NCBI RefSeq assembly: GCF_042611095.1
Contig: NZ_JBHFPV010000001.1
Span: 1,860,001 to 1,924,000, forward strand
Length of the DNA: 64,000 bases
From: Meishania litoralis
GTDB lineage: Bacteria > Bacteroidota > Bacteroidia > Flavobacteriales > Flavobacteriaceae
Direction: 5' to 3'
Below are positions 54,292 through 63,302 of the stretch, piece by piece. The translations under genes and the position numbers were made by a program. How positions within the stretch are numbered: the first letter of the stretch is position 1; each line of letters begins with the position of its first letter. The notes below the pieces were generated by a model that worked only from the letters and a program-made list of their open reading frames with translations, searched no databases and had not been told where the DNA came from.

Positions 54292-54573
54292 TTAAAATAC
54301 TTTGTAGCACAAAATTATCAGGGCCGTCATCAAAGTGGCGATCAAGACGCCTTTTGCCCGCTGGTCTCTCTTGATGCGCAAAAAGCCAAAAAAAGCGCCG
54401 AGGTTCAATATGGCGCCCAAGGCGAGCAGGCTTCCTATATGTCCCTGTTGCACGGCGGCTTCAAAAGTTTCAACAATTCCCAAGTCCGAAAATAGAAGAA
54501 TGTACAATAAAGTTCCAACGGTATTGGCGATTATGCCAACGGCAATGCCAATGATCAATTCCTTCCTATTCAT
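54292..54573 (-). CDS. Small membrane protein, function unknown
   Basis: 93 residues with three hydrophobic helices and a basic loop (RIKRDQRAKG). It overlaps surE by 8 bp and lies 1 bp before lpxB, so it is certainly part of this operon. No motif recognised. Confidence 0.65.
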   Translation of the reverse strand: MNRKELIIGIAVGIIANTVGTLLYILLFSDLGIVETFEAAVQQGHIGSLLALGAILNLGAFFGFLRIKRDQRAKGVLIATLMTALIILCYKVF

Positions 54574-55345
54574 TTAAATTCCACGTGTTTAGGTTTTGTA
54601 TCGCATGATGGGCAGTGAGGTCGAATTGGGTAGGCACAACCGAAATGTAGCCGTTGGCCAAGGCCCACTCATCGGTATCTTCGCCTTTATCAAGTAGTTC
54701 GAACTCGCCGGTCAACCAATAATAGTCCTTGCCCATGGGACTCGTTCTGTGGTCGAATTTCTCTTTCCAATTCGCGCGTGCCTGTCTGCATACCTTTATA
54801 CCTTTGATGTTTTCTTTGCTCAATTTCGGTATGTTTACGTTTAGTACCACTCCTTCGGGCATACCCTTTTTCAACGATTGTCTTACTATTTTTTTGATTG
54901 CGGGGCCGGCCTGTTCAAAATCGGCGTTCCAAGAATAATCGAGCAAAGAAAAACCGATGGCCGGAATTCCTTCGATGCCCGCCTCTATGGCCGCGCTCAT
55001 GGTTCCTGAATAAATGACATTGATCGAAGAGTTCGACCCATGGTTGATACCGCTGACACAGATATCGGGCTTTCTGTCTAAAATTACCTGAAGCCCTAGC
55101 TTAACGCAATCTGCGGGCGTGCCGCTACAGCTATATTCTTTCGGAGCGCCGTGCAGCTGGTCTACCGTGACCTTGGTTGAGAATAAAGTGTCATCAATGG
55201 TTATGGCGTGGCCTTTGCCAGATTGCGGACTGTCAGGGGCGACGACCACGACCTCTCCCAAATCACCCATAAAACGTATCAATGCCCTCAGCCCCGGTGC
55301 TGTAATTCCATCATCATTCGTCACAAGAATCAAGGGTTTCGACAT
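54566..55345 (-). CDS. surE: 5'-nucleotidase SurE
   Basis: 259 residues. VTNDDGITAPGLRAL contains the acidic DD metal site, GTPADCVKLGL and SGINHGSNSS are conserved. It dephosphorylates nucleoside monophosphates. First gene of the surE-small membrane-lpxB operon. Confidence 0.93.
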   Translation of the reverse strand: MSKPLILVTNDDGITAPGLRALIRFMGDLGEVVVVAPDSPQSGKGHAITIDDTLFSTKVTVDQLHGAPKEYSCSGTPADCVKLGLQVILDRKPDICVSGINHGSNSSINVIYSGTMSAAIEAGIEGIPAIGFSLLDYSWNADFEQAGPAIKKIVRQSLKKGMPEGVVLNVNIPKLSKENIKGIKVCRQARANWKEKFDHRTSPMGKDYYWLTGEFELLDKGEDTDEWALANGYISVVPTQFDLTAHHAIQNLNTWNLNE

Positions 55346-55535
55346 ACGGTATAATTTTAATGGTAAAAATACGTTTTAAAAAAGATATCGCCTTTCCGGC
55401 CATTAACAAAAAATTAATGAAAGAAGCTCCTTGCTGGCATGGTTTTTTCAGTATATTAGGGAATCGAACGATATGGGAGACCCATTTGGACTGAAAATCC
55501 CGGGCGATAAGATTTTAATAAATTAAAAATAACGG

Positions 55536-57668
55536 ATGAAAAGGAATTTGGCCTACGCATTGGTTGTAATGCTCATAGCTGTAGCTTCGTGCAGCTTTAC
55601 TAACAAGACTTTTGAAAATGACGATAAGGACAAATTATTGTTGGATCTTATTACCTATGTGCTAGAGAAAGGGCACTATGAGCCTAAGGACATCGATGAT
55701 GATTTTTCAGTAAATGTCTTTGAAGATTTCATCGATATTATCGACCCTACAAAACGTTATTTTTTAGAAAGTGACATAAGGGAGTTCGAGAAGTATAAAT
55801 ACCAGATAGACGACCAGATCAAGAATACCGATATCACCTTCTTTAACTTGGTCCATGAAAGATTGGTGCAACGAATGGGCGACGCGAAACAAATCTATAA
55901 AGAGATTTTAGAAAAGCCCTTTGATTATGCCCAAAACGAAACGATCAATATCGATTATGATAAAGAGCCCTTTGCATCTTCACGGGAAGATTTGAAAGAA
56001 CGATGGAGAAAGCAATTGAAATATGCCACTTTGGGCAATTACGATGCCAAGATGACCGTGAACGGACCGGATTCTGAAACTGGGACCGATTCTGAAAAAC
56101 CGTTAACTGCCGAGGAAGCCGAATTGGAGGCGCGACAATATACCGAAAAGACTTTGGACGAGTTTTTTGATTTCATCGATGACCTTGAAAGAAAAGATTG
56201 GTTCGTGCAATATATTAATACCATCGTTGATGAGTTCGATCCTCATACCTTGTTTTTCCCTCCTGAGGAAAAGGACAAGTTTGACATGAATATGTCGGGT
56301 AAATTCGAAGGAATCGGCGCGCGACTACAGAAGAAGCCCGAAGGGGCAAAAATAGTGGAGATCATTTCAGGTGGGCCGGTATGGCGTGATGCACGGCTTG
56401 AGGTCGGAGACTTGATCTTGAAGGTGGGCCAAAAGGGTGAAGAGCCCATCGACATCGTAGGTATGCGCCTTGACGATGCCATTAAGATGATCAAGGGCCC
56501 TGAGGGTACCGTGGTAGACCTCACCATTCGCAAGGTAGATGGCTCTTTGGAAATTGTTTCATTGACCAGAGATGTGGTCGAGTTGGAAGAATCGTATGCA
56601 AAATCTGCCAATATCATAAAAGGAGACCAGACTTTCGGTATTATCAATCTGCCCAAGTTCTATGTTGATTTTGAGGACTATAGTGAGCGTAATGCCGCGA
56701 CCGATGTGGCCAAGGAAATCGAAAGATTGAAAGAGACCGGGGTCGAGGGCCTTATCTTGGACTTGCGTGACAATGGTGGTGGTTCGCTGAAAACCGTGGT
56801 AGAAATGGCGGGACTGTTTATCAAAGACGGCCCGATCGTTCAGGTACGATCGAACGGAAAACGAAAAGATGTTTATGACGACAAAGACGAGCGTATTCAG
56901 TGGGATGGCCCATTGGTTGTATTGGTCAACGAGCTGTCCGCTTCGGCTTCTGAAATATTGGCTGCCGCTATGCAAGATTACAAACGTGCGATTGTCATTG
57001 GCAGTAAACAAACCTTTGGAAAAGGAACCGTACAGAACGTTATTCCTTTAGATAATATAGTACGAAGTAATGAACACGGAGACCTAGGGGCCATTAAGTT
57101 GACCACACAAAAGTTCTATCGTATCAATGGCGGCTCTACGCAGCTTGAAGGGGTGAAGAGCGATGTTGTGGTTCCGGATCGTTACAGCTACATCGACCTA
57201 GGTGAGCGTGATCAAGAGAACCCCCTTAAATGGGATGAAATCGAACCTGCCAACTATGAAGTATGGGACGGTTATATCGATTATGAGCAGACCATTGCCA
57301 ACAGCAAGAGCCGCATGGCCAAAAATCCGCAGATCAAATTGATCGAGGAGAATGCCAAATGGCTTAAGGACGAACAGGATGAAACCGAGATTTCATTGAA
57401 CTATGAGGTCTATAAAACCGAGGACAAGAAAGATAAAGAAAAATCGAAATATTTTAAAACGCTATCGGATTACGATTCACAGTTGACGTTCAAGTCGCTT
57501 AAATATGAAGAAGAACTGTTTACCAAAGATTCGGTCTTGCGACAAAAAAGAGATCGTTGGCATCAAGATTTAGCCAAAGATGTCTATGTCGAAGAAGCGG
57601 TCAACGTACTTCGGGATCTCAAGATCAACAATATCAAGAACGGCAAGTTGGCCAGTGTAAAGGGATAA
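55536..57668 (+). CDS. Carboxy-terminal processing (tail-specific) protease, S41, lipoprotein-like
   Basis: 710 residues. N-terminal signal with VASC, a helical N-domain (~30-230), PDZ domain (~245-330, GIGARLQ...), S41 protease domain with DLRDNGGGSL, catalytic Ser in ELSASASEIL and Lys in SKQTFGKGTVQ, then a ~150-residue charged C-domain as in Prc/Tsp. It degrades or trims periplasmic proteins. A 17-codon open frame (55473-55526) ends 10 bp before its ATG. A strong terminator follows. Confidence 0.88.
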   Translation: MKRNLAYALVVMLIAVASCSFTNKTFENDDKDKLLLDLITYVLEKGHYEPKDIDDDFSVNVFEDFIDIIDPTKRYFLESDIREFEKYKYQIDDQIKNTDITFFNLVHERLVQRMGDAKQIYKEILEKPFDYAQNETINIDYDKEPFASSREDLKERWRKQLKYATLGNYDAKMTVNGPDSETGTDSEKPLTAEEAELEARQYTEKTLDEFFDFIDDLERKDWFVQYINTIVDEFDPHTLFFPPEEKDKFDMNMSGKFEGIGARLQKKPEGAKIVEIISGGPVWRDARLEVGDLILKVGQKGEEPIDIVGMRLDDAIKMIKGPEGTVVDLTIRKVDGSLEIVSLTRDVVELEESYAKSANIIKGDQTFGIINLPKFYVDFEDYSERNAATDVAKEIERLKETGVEGLILDLRDNGGGSLKTVVEMAGLFIKDGPIVQVRSNGKRKDVYDDKDERIQWDGPLVVLVNELSASASEILAAAMQDYKRAIVIGSKQTFGKGTVQNVIPLDNIVRSNEHGDLGAIKLTTQKFYRINGGSTQLEGVKSDVVVPDRYSYIDLGERDQENPLKWDEIEPANYEVWDGYIDYEQTIANSKSRMAKNPQIKLIEENAKWLKDEQDETEISLNYEVYKTEDKKDKEKSKYFKTLSDYDSQLTFKSLKYEEELFTKDSVLRQKRDRWHQDLAKDVYVEEAVNVLRDLKINNIKNGKLASVKG

Positions 57669-57693
57669 TAATCCCAATAAGATTGTCAAATAG

Positions 57694-57724
57694 ACCCCGG
57701 CGTAAATACGTCGGGGTTTTTGTT
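57694..57724 (+). terminator. Rho-independent terminator of the S41 protease gene
   Basis: ACCCCGGCGTA and TACGTCGGGGT form an 11-bp stem with one G.U pair, followed by TTTTTGTTT. Confidence 0.85.
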
Positions 57725-57827
57725 TCTGGTTCGATTTTGGAAATCTTGTTCGACGCATTTTTTTTGACAAATCAGCGCGCTCGACTTTTGTAATAAATGC
57801 TGGTGCCCTTGTGACCGATATTTGATT

Positions 57828-57835
57828 TACATTTG
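57828..57835 (+). promoter_or_regulatory. Bacteroidota -7 box close to the endonuclease start
   Basis: TACATTTG matches the consensus, with TTG at 57809-57811 (16 bp spacing). It ends only 4 bp before the annotated ATG, so the message may be leaderless or translation may begin later. Confidence 0.4.
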
Positions 57836-57839
57836 ACCC

Positions 57840-58652
57840 ATGCGAAGCAGCGATAAGAACAGAATCATTTATACAGGTTTAATGTTGTTATGTATAATCG
57901 GGTTCTGGGTTTTTGAGAATTTCTATACGCCCGATAGCTATTCCAATACCAAGGAGCGTTTTTCCAAAACTAAAATACCGACTTTTTTCATGCCAAGTTC
58001 GACAACAGGTGCCATTGTTGAGCATGAACATTTCATACTCTCGTACAACGAACCTTTTGAGCAGGCCGAATGGGTGGCCCATGTTTTGAAAAAAGAGCAT
58101 TTGACCAATGACGACAGAAAGCGGCCCTATTTTATCGAAGACCCAAAGGTAAGGACAAAGTCCGCCGATTGGCGCAATTATAGAGGTTCAGGGTTTGACC
58201 GCGGACATTTGTGTCCGGCCGGTGATCGTAGGTTTTCAGAGCAGGCCTATAATGAGACTTTTTATACAAGCAACATAAGTCCGCAGAATACTGATTTCAA
58301 TGCCGGCATATGGAACCGACTTGAAATCAAAGTTCGTCAATGGGCCAAACAATACGGAACGCTTTACATCGTTACCGGAGGTGTCTTGGAAGCAGGTCTT
58401 CAAGAAATCGGAGACGAAGATGTCGACGTACCCAAATATTTTTACAAAATCATAGCAAGGGGAAATCCTGAAAGCTTAAAGGTCATCGTGTTCTTAATGC
58501 CAGGCGAAGAGCGCACTCAACCACTTGAACAATTTGTTGTTTCTGTCGACACGGTCGAAGCGATGACAGGTATCGATTTTTTCGAAGATCTTAATGACGA
58601 GCAGGAAGCCGAATTGGAAAGTCGAATAGTAACCGACAACTGGAAATTTTGA
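57840..58652 (+). CDS. DNA/RNA non-specific endonuclease, membrane-anchored or exported
   Basis: 270 residues. One N-terminal hydrophobic helix (IIYTGLMLLCIIGFWVF), then the beta-beta-alpha-metal nuclease domain with the DRGHLCPAGDRRF signature (catalytic His in DRGH) and SNISPQNTDFNAGIWNRLE (metal Asn). It degrades nucleic acid outside the cytoplasm. The second ATG at 57882 (MLLCIIGF) would give a shorter signal peptide and a normal leader. Confidence 0.88.
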   Translation: MRSSDKNRIIYTGLMLLCIIGFWVFENFYTPDSYSNTKERFSKTKIPTFFMPSSTTGAIVEHEHFILSYNEPFEQAEWVAHVLKKEHLTNDDRKRPYFIEDPKVRTKSADWRNYRGSGFDRGHLCPAGDRRFSEQAYNETFYTSNISPQNTDFNAGIWNRLEIKVRQWAKQYGTLYIVTGGVLEAGLQEIGDEDVDVPKYFYKIIARGNPESLKVIVFLMPGEERTQPLEQFVVSVDTVEAMTGIDFFEDLNDEQEAELESRIVTDNWKF

Positions 58653-58661
58653 TGTGAGGCA

Positions 58662-59945
58662 TTAAATGCCTTCCTTGAGTCTGTTCGAGTCCAACTTCAG
58701 AAAAATAAAGAGTAGGGCGGTGAAACCCAACATACTCGACCCCCCGTAACTGAAAAAAGGCAACGGTATACCGATAGTCGGTAGTAAACCGATGACCATA
58801 CCGATATTTATAACGTAGTGTATAAGAAGTATTGATATTACGCCATAACCGAACATGCGGGCAAAATCTGTTTTTTGCCTTTCTGCCAAATGAACCAAGC
58901 GCAGCAGTAAAAAAGTAAAAAGCAATACCACGGTCGTCGTGCCTATAAACCCCCATTCTTCGCCCACAGAGGTAAAAATATAGTCAGAGTGTTGTTCGGG
59001 CACAAAATCTCCTTTGGTGCGGGTTCCTTCTAGAAAACCTTTTCCGAAGAATCCACCAGATTCGATGGCTTTTTCAGATTGGTAGGTATTGTAGCCGATA
59101 CTCTTTCTAATACTTTCAAGTTTTGCCGGGTCATTTTCCAACCGTAACCAAAGACTGAACCTGTCGCGGTGACGTTGTTCAAAGACATTGTTGAAAACGA
59201 AATTTACCGAAAACGAAAAAAGGATCGCAATAACCGTGAATGCGAACATTGGCAAGATGCGTATTCTTGATTTCTTTTTTTTCAGAATGAGAAAAAGTGT
59301 CAGCAGCAACACCAAGGTAATACTTACCCATATTGTGCCAAATATCAGGGTCGTAATAAAGACTAAAATTGCAATAAAGGCGATACCGAGATAATATAGG
59401 GGCAATCCTTCCCTGAAGATTACCATGACCAAGGCAAAAAAGACCAGGGCACTACCTGGGTCAGGTTGTGGAATGATCAAAAGCGCAGGAACCAAAATAA
59501 TCAATAAAGCATAGAGTTGATCTCGCCCCTGTCTTATATCGGTCTGGATGTCACTTAAATACTTTGCCAGGGCCAAGGCGGTCGCCGCCTTTGCAATTTC
59601 AGAGGGTTGAAGGTTGAAAAAACCAAGATTATACCAAGAAGTCGCCCCGGCTATCGTTTTGCCGAATACGAAGAGTCCCAAAAGCAGAATTAGTGATATG
59701 ACATAGAACAGACTTGCGAACCGCTCATAAAAATTGGCTTCAAGGGCTAGTATGACCACTATGGCCACCAGACTGGCGCCTATAAAGAACAATTGCTTTC
59801 CGTGCAGGGTATCAAAATCAAAAATGGACGGAGCGGCTTCATCGAACGTACTTGAGTAGATACTTACCCACCCGATGGTTATCAATGCTAGATAGATGAA
59901 GATTGACAGCCAGTCAATACGCTTGAGAATGCTCTTACCAGACAT
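58662..59945 (-). CDS. rodA: Rod-shape-determining SEDS glycosyltransferase RodA
   Basis: 427 residues from the ATG at 59945 (MSGKSILKRIDWLSIFIYL); an upstream in-frame ATG at 59987 lies within the PBP2 gene. About ten helices; PQPDPGSALVFFALV and PFFSYGGSSML are SEDS signatures with the catalytic Asp in the first. It polymerises lipid II with PBP2, whose gene overlaps by 11 bp. Last gene of the shape operon. Confidence 0.93.
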   Translation of the reverse strand: MSGKSILKRIDWLSIFIYLALITIGWVSIYSSTFDEAAPSIFDFDTLHGKQLFFIGASLVAIVVILALEANFYERFASLFYVISLILLLGLFVFGKTIAGATSWYNLGFFNLQPSEIAKAATALALAKYLSDIQTDIRQGRDQLYALLIILVPALLIIPQPDPGSALVFFALVMVIFREGLPLYYLGIAFIAILVFITTLIFGTIWVSITLVLLLTLFLILKKKKSRIRILPMFAFTVIAILFSFSVNFVFNNVFEQRHRDRFSLWLRLENDPAKLESIRKSIGYNTYQSEKAIESGGFFGKGFLEGTRTKGDFVPEQHSDYIFTSVGEEWGFIGTTTVVLLFTFLLLRLVHLAERQKTDFARMFGYGVISILLIHYVINIGMVIGLLPTIGIPLPFFSYGGSSMLGFTALLFIFLKLDSNRLKEGI

Positions 59946-61809
59946 ATTCGTTGATCTTGAACTCCTCGCCACTGTAGGGTTTGGCATATTCGTGTTCCAA
60001 GGTCTTTTCCAACATTCTCTTTTCGAGGTCTTTCCTTGTAATCTCGCCTTTCAAATATTTTTCGATCAACAATGATGCGATATGACCTGCATATCGGGCA
60101 CCATAATAACCGTTTTGAATGTATACCGCAAGTGCGATTTTTGGTTTGTCGACCGGGGCAAAGGCCACGAAAACAGAGTTATCGGTCAATTGCGTCTTCA
60201 CACTGTCTATTTTCATGAAATTTTCGACGGTACCGGTTTTTCCCGCTATTTCGATATCGGGTATTTGAATCCACTTCGCAGTACCTTTATCATAAACATC
60301 CGCCATACCTTGTATTACCGGTTCGAAATGATGCTTGTCGATTGTGGTCTGTTTGGGTTCGACGAAATCTGGAATACTGATTTCCTTGCCATCGATTTTT
60401 TTGAGGATGTGCGGAGTATAGAAAAAACCTCTATTGGCGATTGCAGCGGTCATGTTGGCCAACTGTAAAGGTGTTACGTTCACCTCGCCTTGGCCGATGG
60501 CATTGGAATAAGTCGTGGTGGCCGACCATCTGTTGTCGCCTTCACCATACCATTTGTTGTACAGTTCGGTGCTTGGTACACTACCGGGCCTGCCCGTATA
60601 AAGATCCGAGCCTAGATATGAGCCTAGCCCGAAGCTTCTGACATGTTTTTCCCATACATCCATTGCTTGGCTATTTGATGGAAACTGCTCGAAAATCTTT
60701 TTGTACGCACCTACAAAATAGGCGTTGCAAGATTTATAGATACCCGAGTTCAGATTTCTGACACCTCCTCCGCAATGACAGCCTTTTTTACTTCTTCCGA
60801 TAAAGAAACCATGATAACATGTAAATTTTGTCGATGGGGTAATGGCACCCTCTTGCAAGGCAATCAGGGCATTGATGGCCTTAAATGGTGAACCGGGACT
60901 CTTTTCGAACGATATCGAGCGGTCAAATGTCGGTTTCGAGATCGAATCATAATGCAGTTTGCTGTAATTGGCCGATCGTTGTCGCCCGACCAAAAGTGAT
61001 GGGTCGTACGTTGGCCCTGAAATCATGGCAAGAATTTCTCCTGAGGAAGGTTCAATGGCAACTATGCCGCCCCATTTGCCATGCATCAATCGCTCACCAT
61101 ACTCTTGTAGGGCCTTATCAATGGTAATGTTGATTTCGATACCTTGCTCAGGAAGCGTGTCCAAAGCACCATCTTTATATGGGCCGATATCTCTATTGAA
61201 ACGATCTTTCTGAATATATTGTACGCCCTTGCGACCCCTCAATATATCTTCGTACACCTTTTCGACCCCGGTTCTGCCGGTCAGTTCTCCTTGCACGTAA
61301 TACGGGTTTTTGGCAATATCGCGTTCATTGACCTCGCTGATATAGCCCAAGACATTTGCGGCACTGTTGGTATCGTAGTAGCGCAGTGAACGTTTTTGGA
61401 TGTAGAACCCTTCGTAATGCCTCATTTTTTCCTGCAGGCGGGCATAGTCTTCCTTTGAAAGTTGATGTACCAAAACCGACGGAAGTCTTGGTGAATATAC
61501 CCTGGCCCTATTTAAGGTCTTGATGAATTTTTCCTTCTCGATACCCAAAAGCTTGCAGAATTCAAGTGTGTCCAAAGGCTTTACCTCACGGGGTATGACC
61601 ATCACGTCATAGGCAGGTTGATTGCCCACCAACAATTCTCCGTTACGATCATAGATGTAACCTCTTTCCGGATAATCATAAATGGCCTTGATGGCAGGAT
61701 CTTCCAATACCTGATCGGGAGAAAAACTGAATATCTGTAAATATGATAGACGACCTATAAAGGTTATGCCAACTATGACAATTATGGATGACAGTAGAAA
61801 TTTTTTCAT
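59935..61809 (-). CDS. mrdA: Penicillin-binding protein 2
   Basis: 624 residues. Membrane anchor (~5-22), a dimerisation domain, and a transpeptidase with S307 in SPFK, SCN at 360-362 and KTG at 524-526. C331, H333, C344, H345 and C346 cluster between SxxK and SxN, where E. coli PBP2 has a zinc site, so metal binding is plausible. It crosslinks peptidoglycan in the elongasome. Confidence 0.93.
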   Translation of the reverse strand: MKKFLLSSIIVIVGITFIGRLSYLQIFSFSPDQVLEDPAIKAIYDYPERGYIYDRNGELLVGNQPAYDVMVIPREVKPLDTLEFCKLLGIEKEKFIKTLNRARVYSPRLPSVLVHQLSKEDYARLQEKMRHYEGFYIQKRSLRYYDTNSAANVLGYISEVNERDIAKNPYYVQGELTGRTGVEKVYEDILRGRKGVQYIQKDRFNRDIGPYKDGALDTLPEQGIEINITIDKALQEYGERLMHGKWGGIVAIEPSSGEILAMISGPTYDPSLLVGRQRSANYSKLHYDSISKPTFDRSISFEKSPGSPFKAINALIALQEGAITPSTKFTCYHGFFIGRSKKGCHCGGGVRNLNSGIYKSCNAYFVGAYKKIFEQFPSNSQAMDVWEKHVRSFGLGSYLGSDLYTGRPGSVPSTELYNKWYGEGDNRWSATTTYSNAIGQGEVNVTPLQLANMTAAIANRGFFYTPHILKKIDGKEISIPDFVEPKQTTIDKHHFEPVIQGMADVYDKGTAKWIQIPDIEIAGKTGTVENFMKIDSVKTQLTDNSVFVAFAPVDKPKIALAVYIQNGYYGARYAGHIASLLIEKYLKGEITRKDLEKRMLEKTLEHEYAKPYSGEEFKINEYVW

Positions 61810-61915
61810 CTAGGATGAAATTTTTGTTTGACTTTAAGGGAAGTAAAAATACCTCCCGACCGTTGTGATTAATACACCTGAACATCAGAAAATATGTCGT
61901 TCCCTATTTCGTTTT

Positions 61916-62425
61916 TCACTCCTTTTTGGTACTAAAAAGCGAGCCGAGCAGCAAACAGAGTACCAAGGAGGCCAAACCTATGGAAACTACTTTTTTCAAT
62001 ATTAGCAATATGTTGGCTAAACTGAAAATTTCCAAAGTAAAGAACACGGCATGGTGCACTATAATCAATAACGCTAAAAAAGTAAATTGTTGTACCCTAG
62101 TGGCGTTGCCCAGCTTAAAATTTTGAAATTCATAGTTGACACCGAAGACAAATCTCATAATGGCAGGTCTAAAATAGGCGATCGTTACCGTTGAGGCAGC
62201 GTGTATGGCCATCGTGTCCGAGAAAAAGTCGATTGAAATTCCCAACAGAAAACTTAACCCTATGAAAACCGCTCGGTTCTCTTTGATCGGATACCAGTAT
62301 AAAAACATGATATAGACCATTGGGTTGATAAAGCCAAAGAAATTCAACCGATTAAAGACCAATACCTGTACCAGGACCAAAAGTATAAAACGCGCGATAT
62401 TTATGAAATAGTTGTTACTGATCAT
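61916..62425 (-). CDS. mreD: Rod-shape-determining protein MreD
   Basis: 169 residues, five or six hydrophobic helices with no soluble domain, as in MreD. It overlaps mreC by 11 bp and lies 106 bp upstream of the PBP2 gene in the standard mreBCD-mrdA-rodA order. Sequence motifs are weak in this family, so context carries most weight. Confidence 0.85.
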   Translation of the reverse strand: MISNNYFINIARFILLVLVQVLVFNRLNFFGFINPMVYIMFLYWYPIKENRAVFIGLSFLLGISIDFFSDTMAIHAASTVTIAYFRPAIMRFVFGVNYEFQNFKLGNATRVQQFTFLALLIIVHHAVFFTLEIFSLANILLILKKVVSIGLASLVLCLLLGSLFSTKKE

Positions 62426-63236
62426 CGCTTTTGGTCTCGGTTTGCAATTTGATAATCTCTTCCTGATTCTTGTTATAAACGATATAGATGTGTTTCAGGT
62501 CGGTCATATCGTTGAATAGGGCAACATCAATGGTGTATAGGCTTTGCGAGTTGTTCAGGTCGAATTTTTGTATGGTACCTATTGGAATATCGGCAGGGAA
62601 TATAGTGCTCATGCCCCCAGTTACGATCGTATCGCCTATGGTGAGATTCGCCATTCTTGGAATGTCTATCAATTGAACGACATTGTAGTCTTTGGTATTC
62701 CATACCAACGAGCCAAATTGATCTGAATTTTTGATCTTTGCGTTAATGATCGAGTTCTCATTCAGGATACTCTGGACCGTTGCGAAGTTTTTGGATGTAT
62801 TCTCCACGATACCCAAGATGCCATGATCCGTGATAACGCCCATATCAGGTCTGATGCTGTCTTTGCTGCCCTTGTCGATCGTAATATAATTTCTCGGATT
62901 GGCATAACTGTTCTTGATGATTTTGCCAGAGGTGATGGTATAGGTTTTTTGAACGGAATCCAAATCGACAGAATCTGTGGTCTTAAGATTGAAAAGGCGG
63001 TCTCGTAATCTTTTGTTTTCCTCGATCAGTTTGCGATTTTCTTCACCCAGGTCGAAATAGGTAAAGAAACTGTTGGAAGCCTCATAGATATTTCCCGAAA
63101 TCCAGTTGCTCGAGTTGAAAAAGCGTGAGTGGTGATACGAATGTGATTGAATGGTAAAGGCTAGGGAGACCGTCAACAAAAAGATATAAAGAAGAAAGTT
63201 CTTATATCGTATGATAAAGTTGATGATCTGCTGCAT
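62415..63236 (-). CDS. mreC: Rod-shape-determining protein MreC
   Basis: 273 residues. One N-terminal helix (FLLYIFLLTVSLAFTI), a coiled coil around ~65-95 (ENRKLIEENKRLRDRLF) and a two-barrel periplasmic domain with VITDHGILGIVE and IVTGGMSTIFPADIPIGTI. It links MreB, MreD and PBP2. Confidence 0.92.
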   Translation of the reverse strand: MQQIINFIIRYKNFLLYIFLLTVSLAFTIQSHSYHHSRFFNSSNWISGNIYEASNSFFTYFDLGEENRKLIEENKRLRDRLFNLKTTDSVDLDSVQKTYTITSGKIIKNSYANPRNYITIDKGSKDSIRPDMGVITDHGILGIVENTSKNFATVQSILNENSIINAKIKNSDQFGSLVWNTKDYNVVQLIDIPRMANLTIGDTIVTGGMSTIFPADIPIGTIQKFDLNNSQSLYTIDVALFNDMTDLKHIYIVYNKNQEEIIKLQTETKSDDQ

Positions 63237-63302
63237 GCGCTGTTCGGTTTAAAATAACCTTTTCTGACTTGAGCCCTTTATGACAAAGTACCTACCAAGA
63301 TA

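Noticed and set aside
58657..58671. AGGCAT-TAA-ATGCCT inverted repeat between the endonuclease and rodA
   Set aside because: Six-base stem without a T-run; too weak to call a terminator.
59946..59987. 14-residue extension of RodA
   Set aside because: Lies within the PBP2 gene; the ATG at 59945 gives the normal SEDS start.
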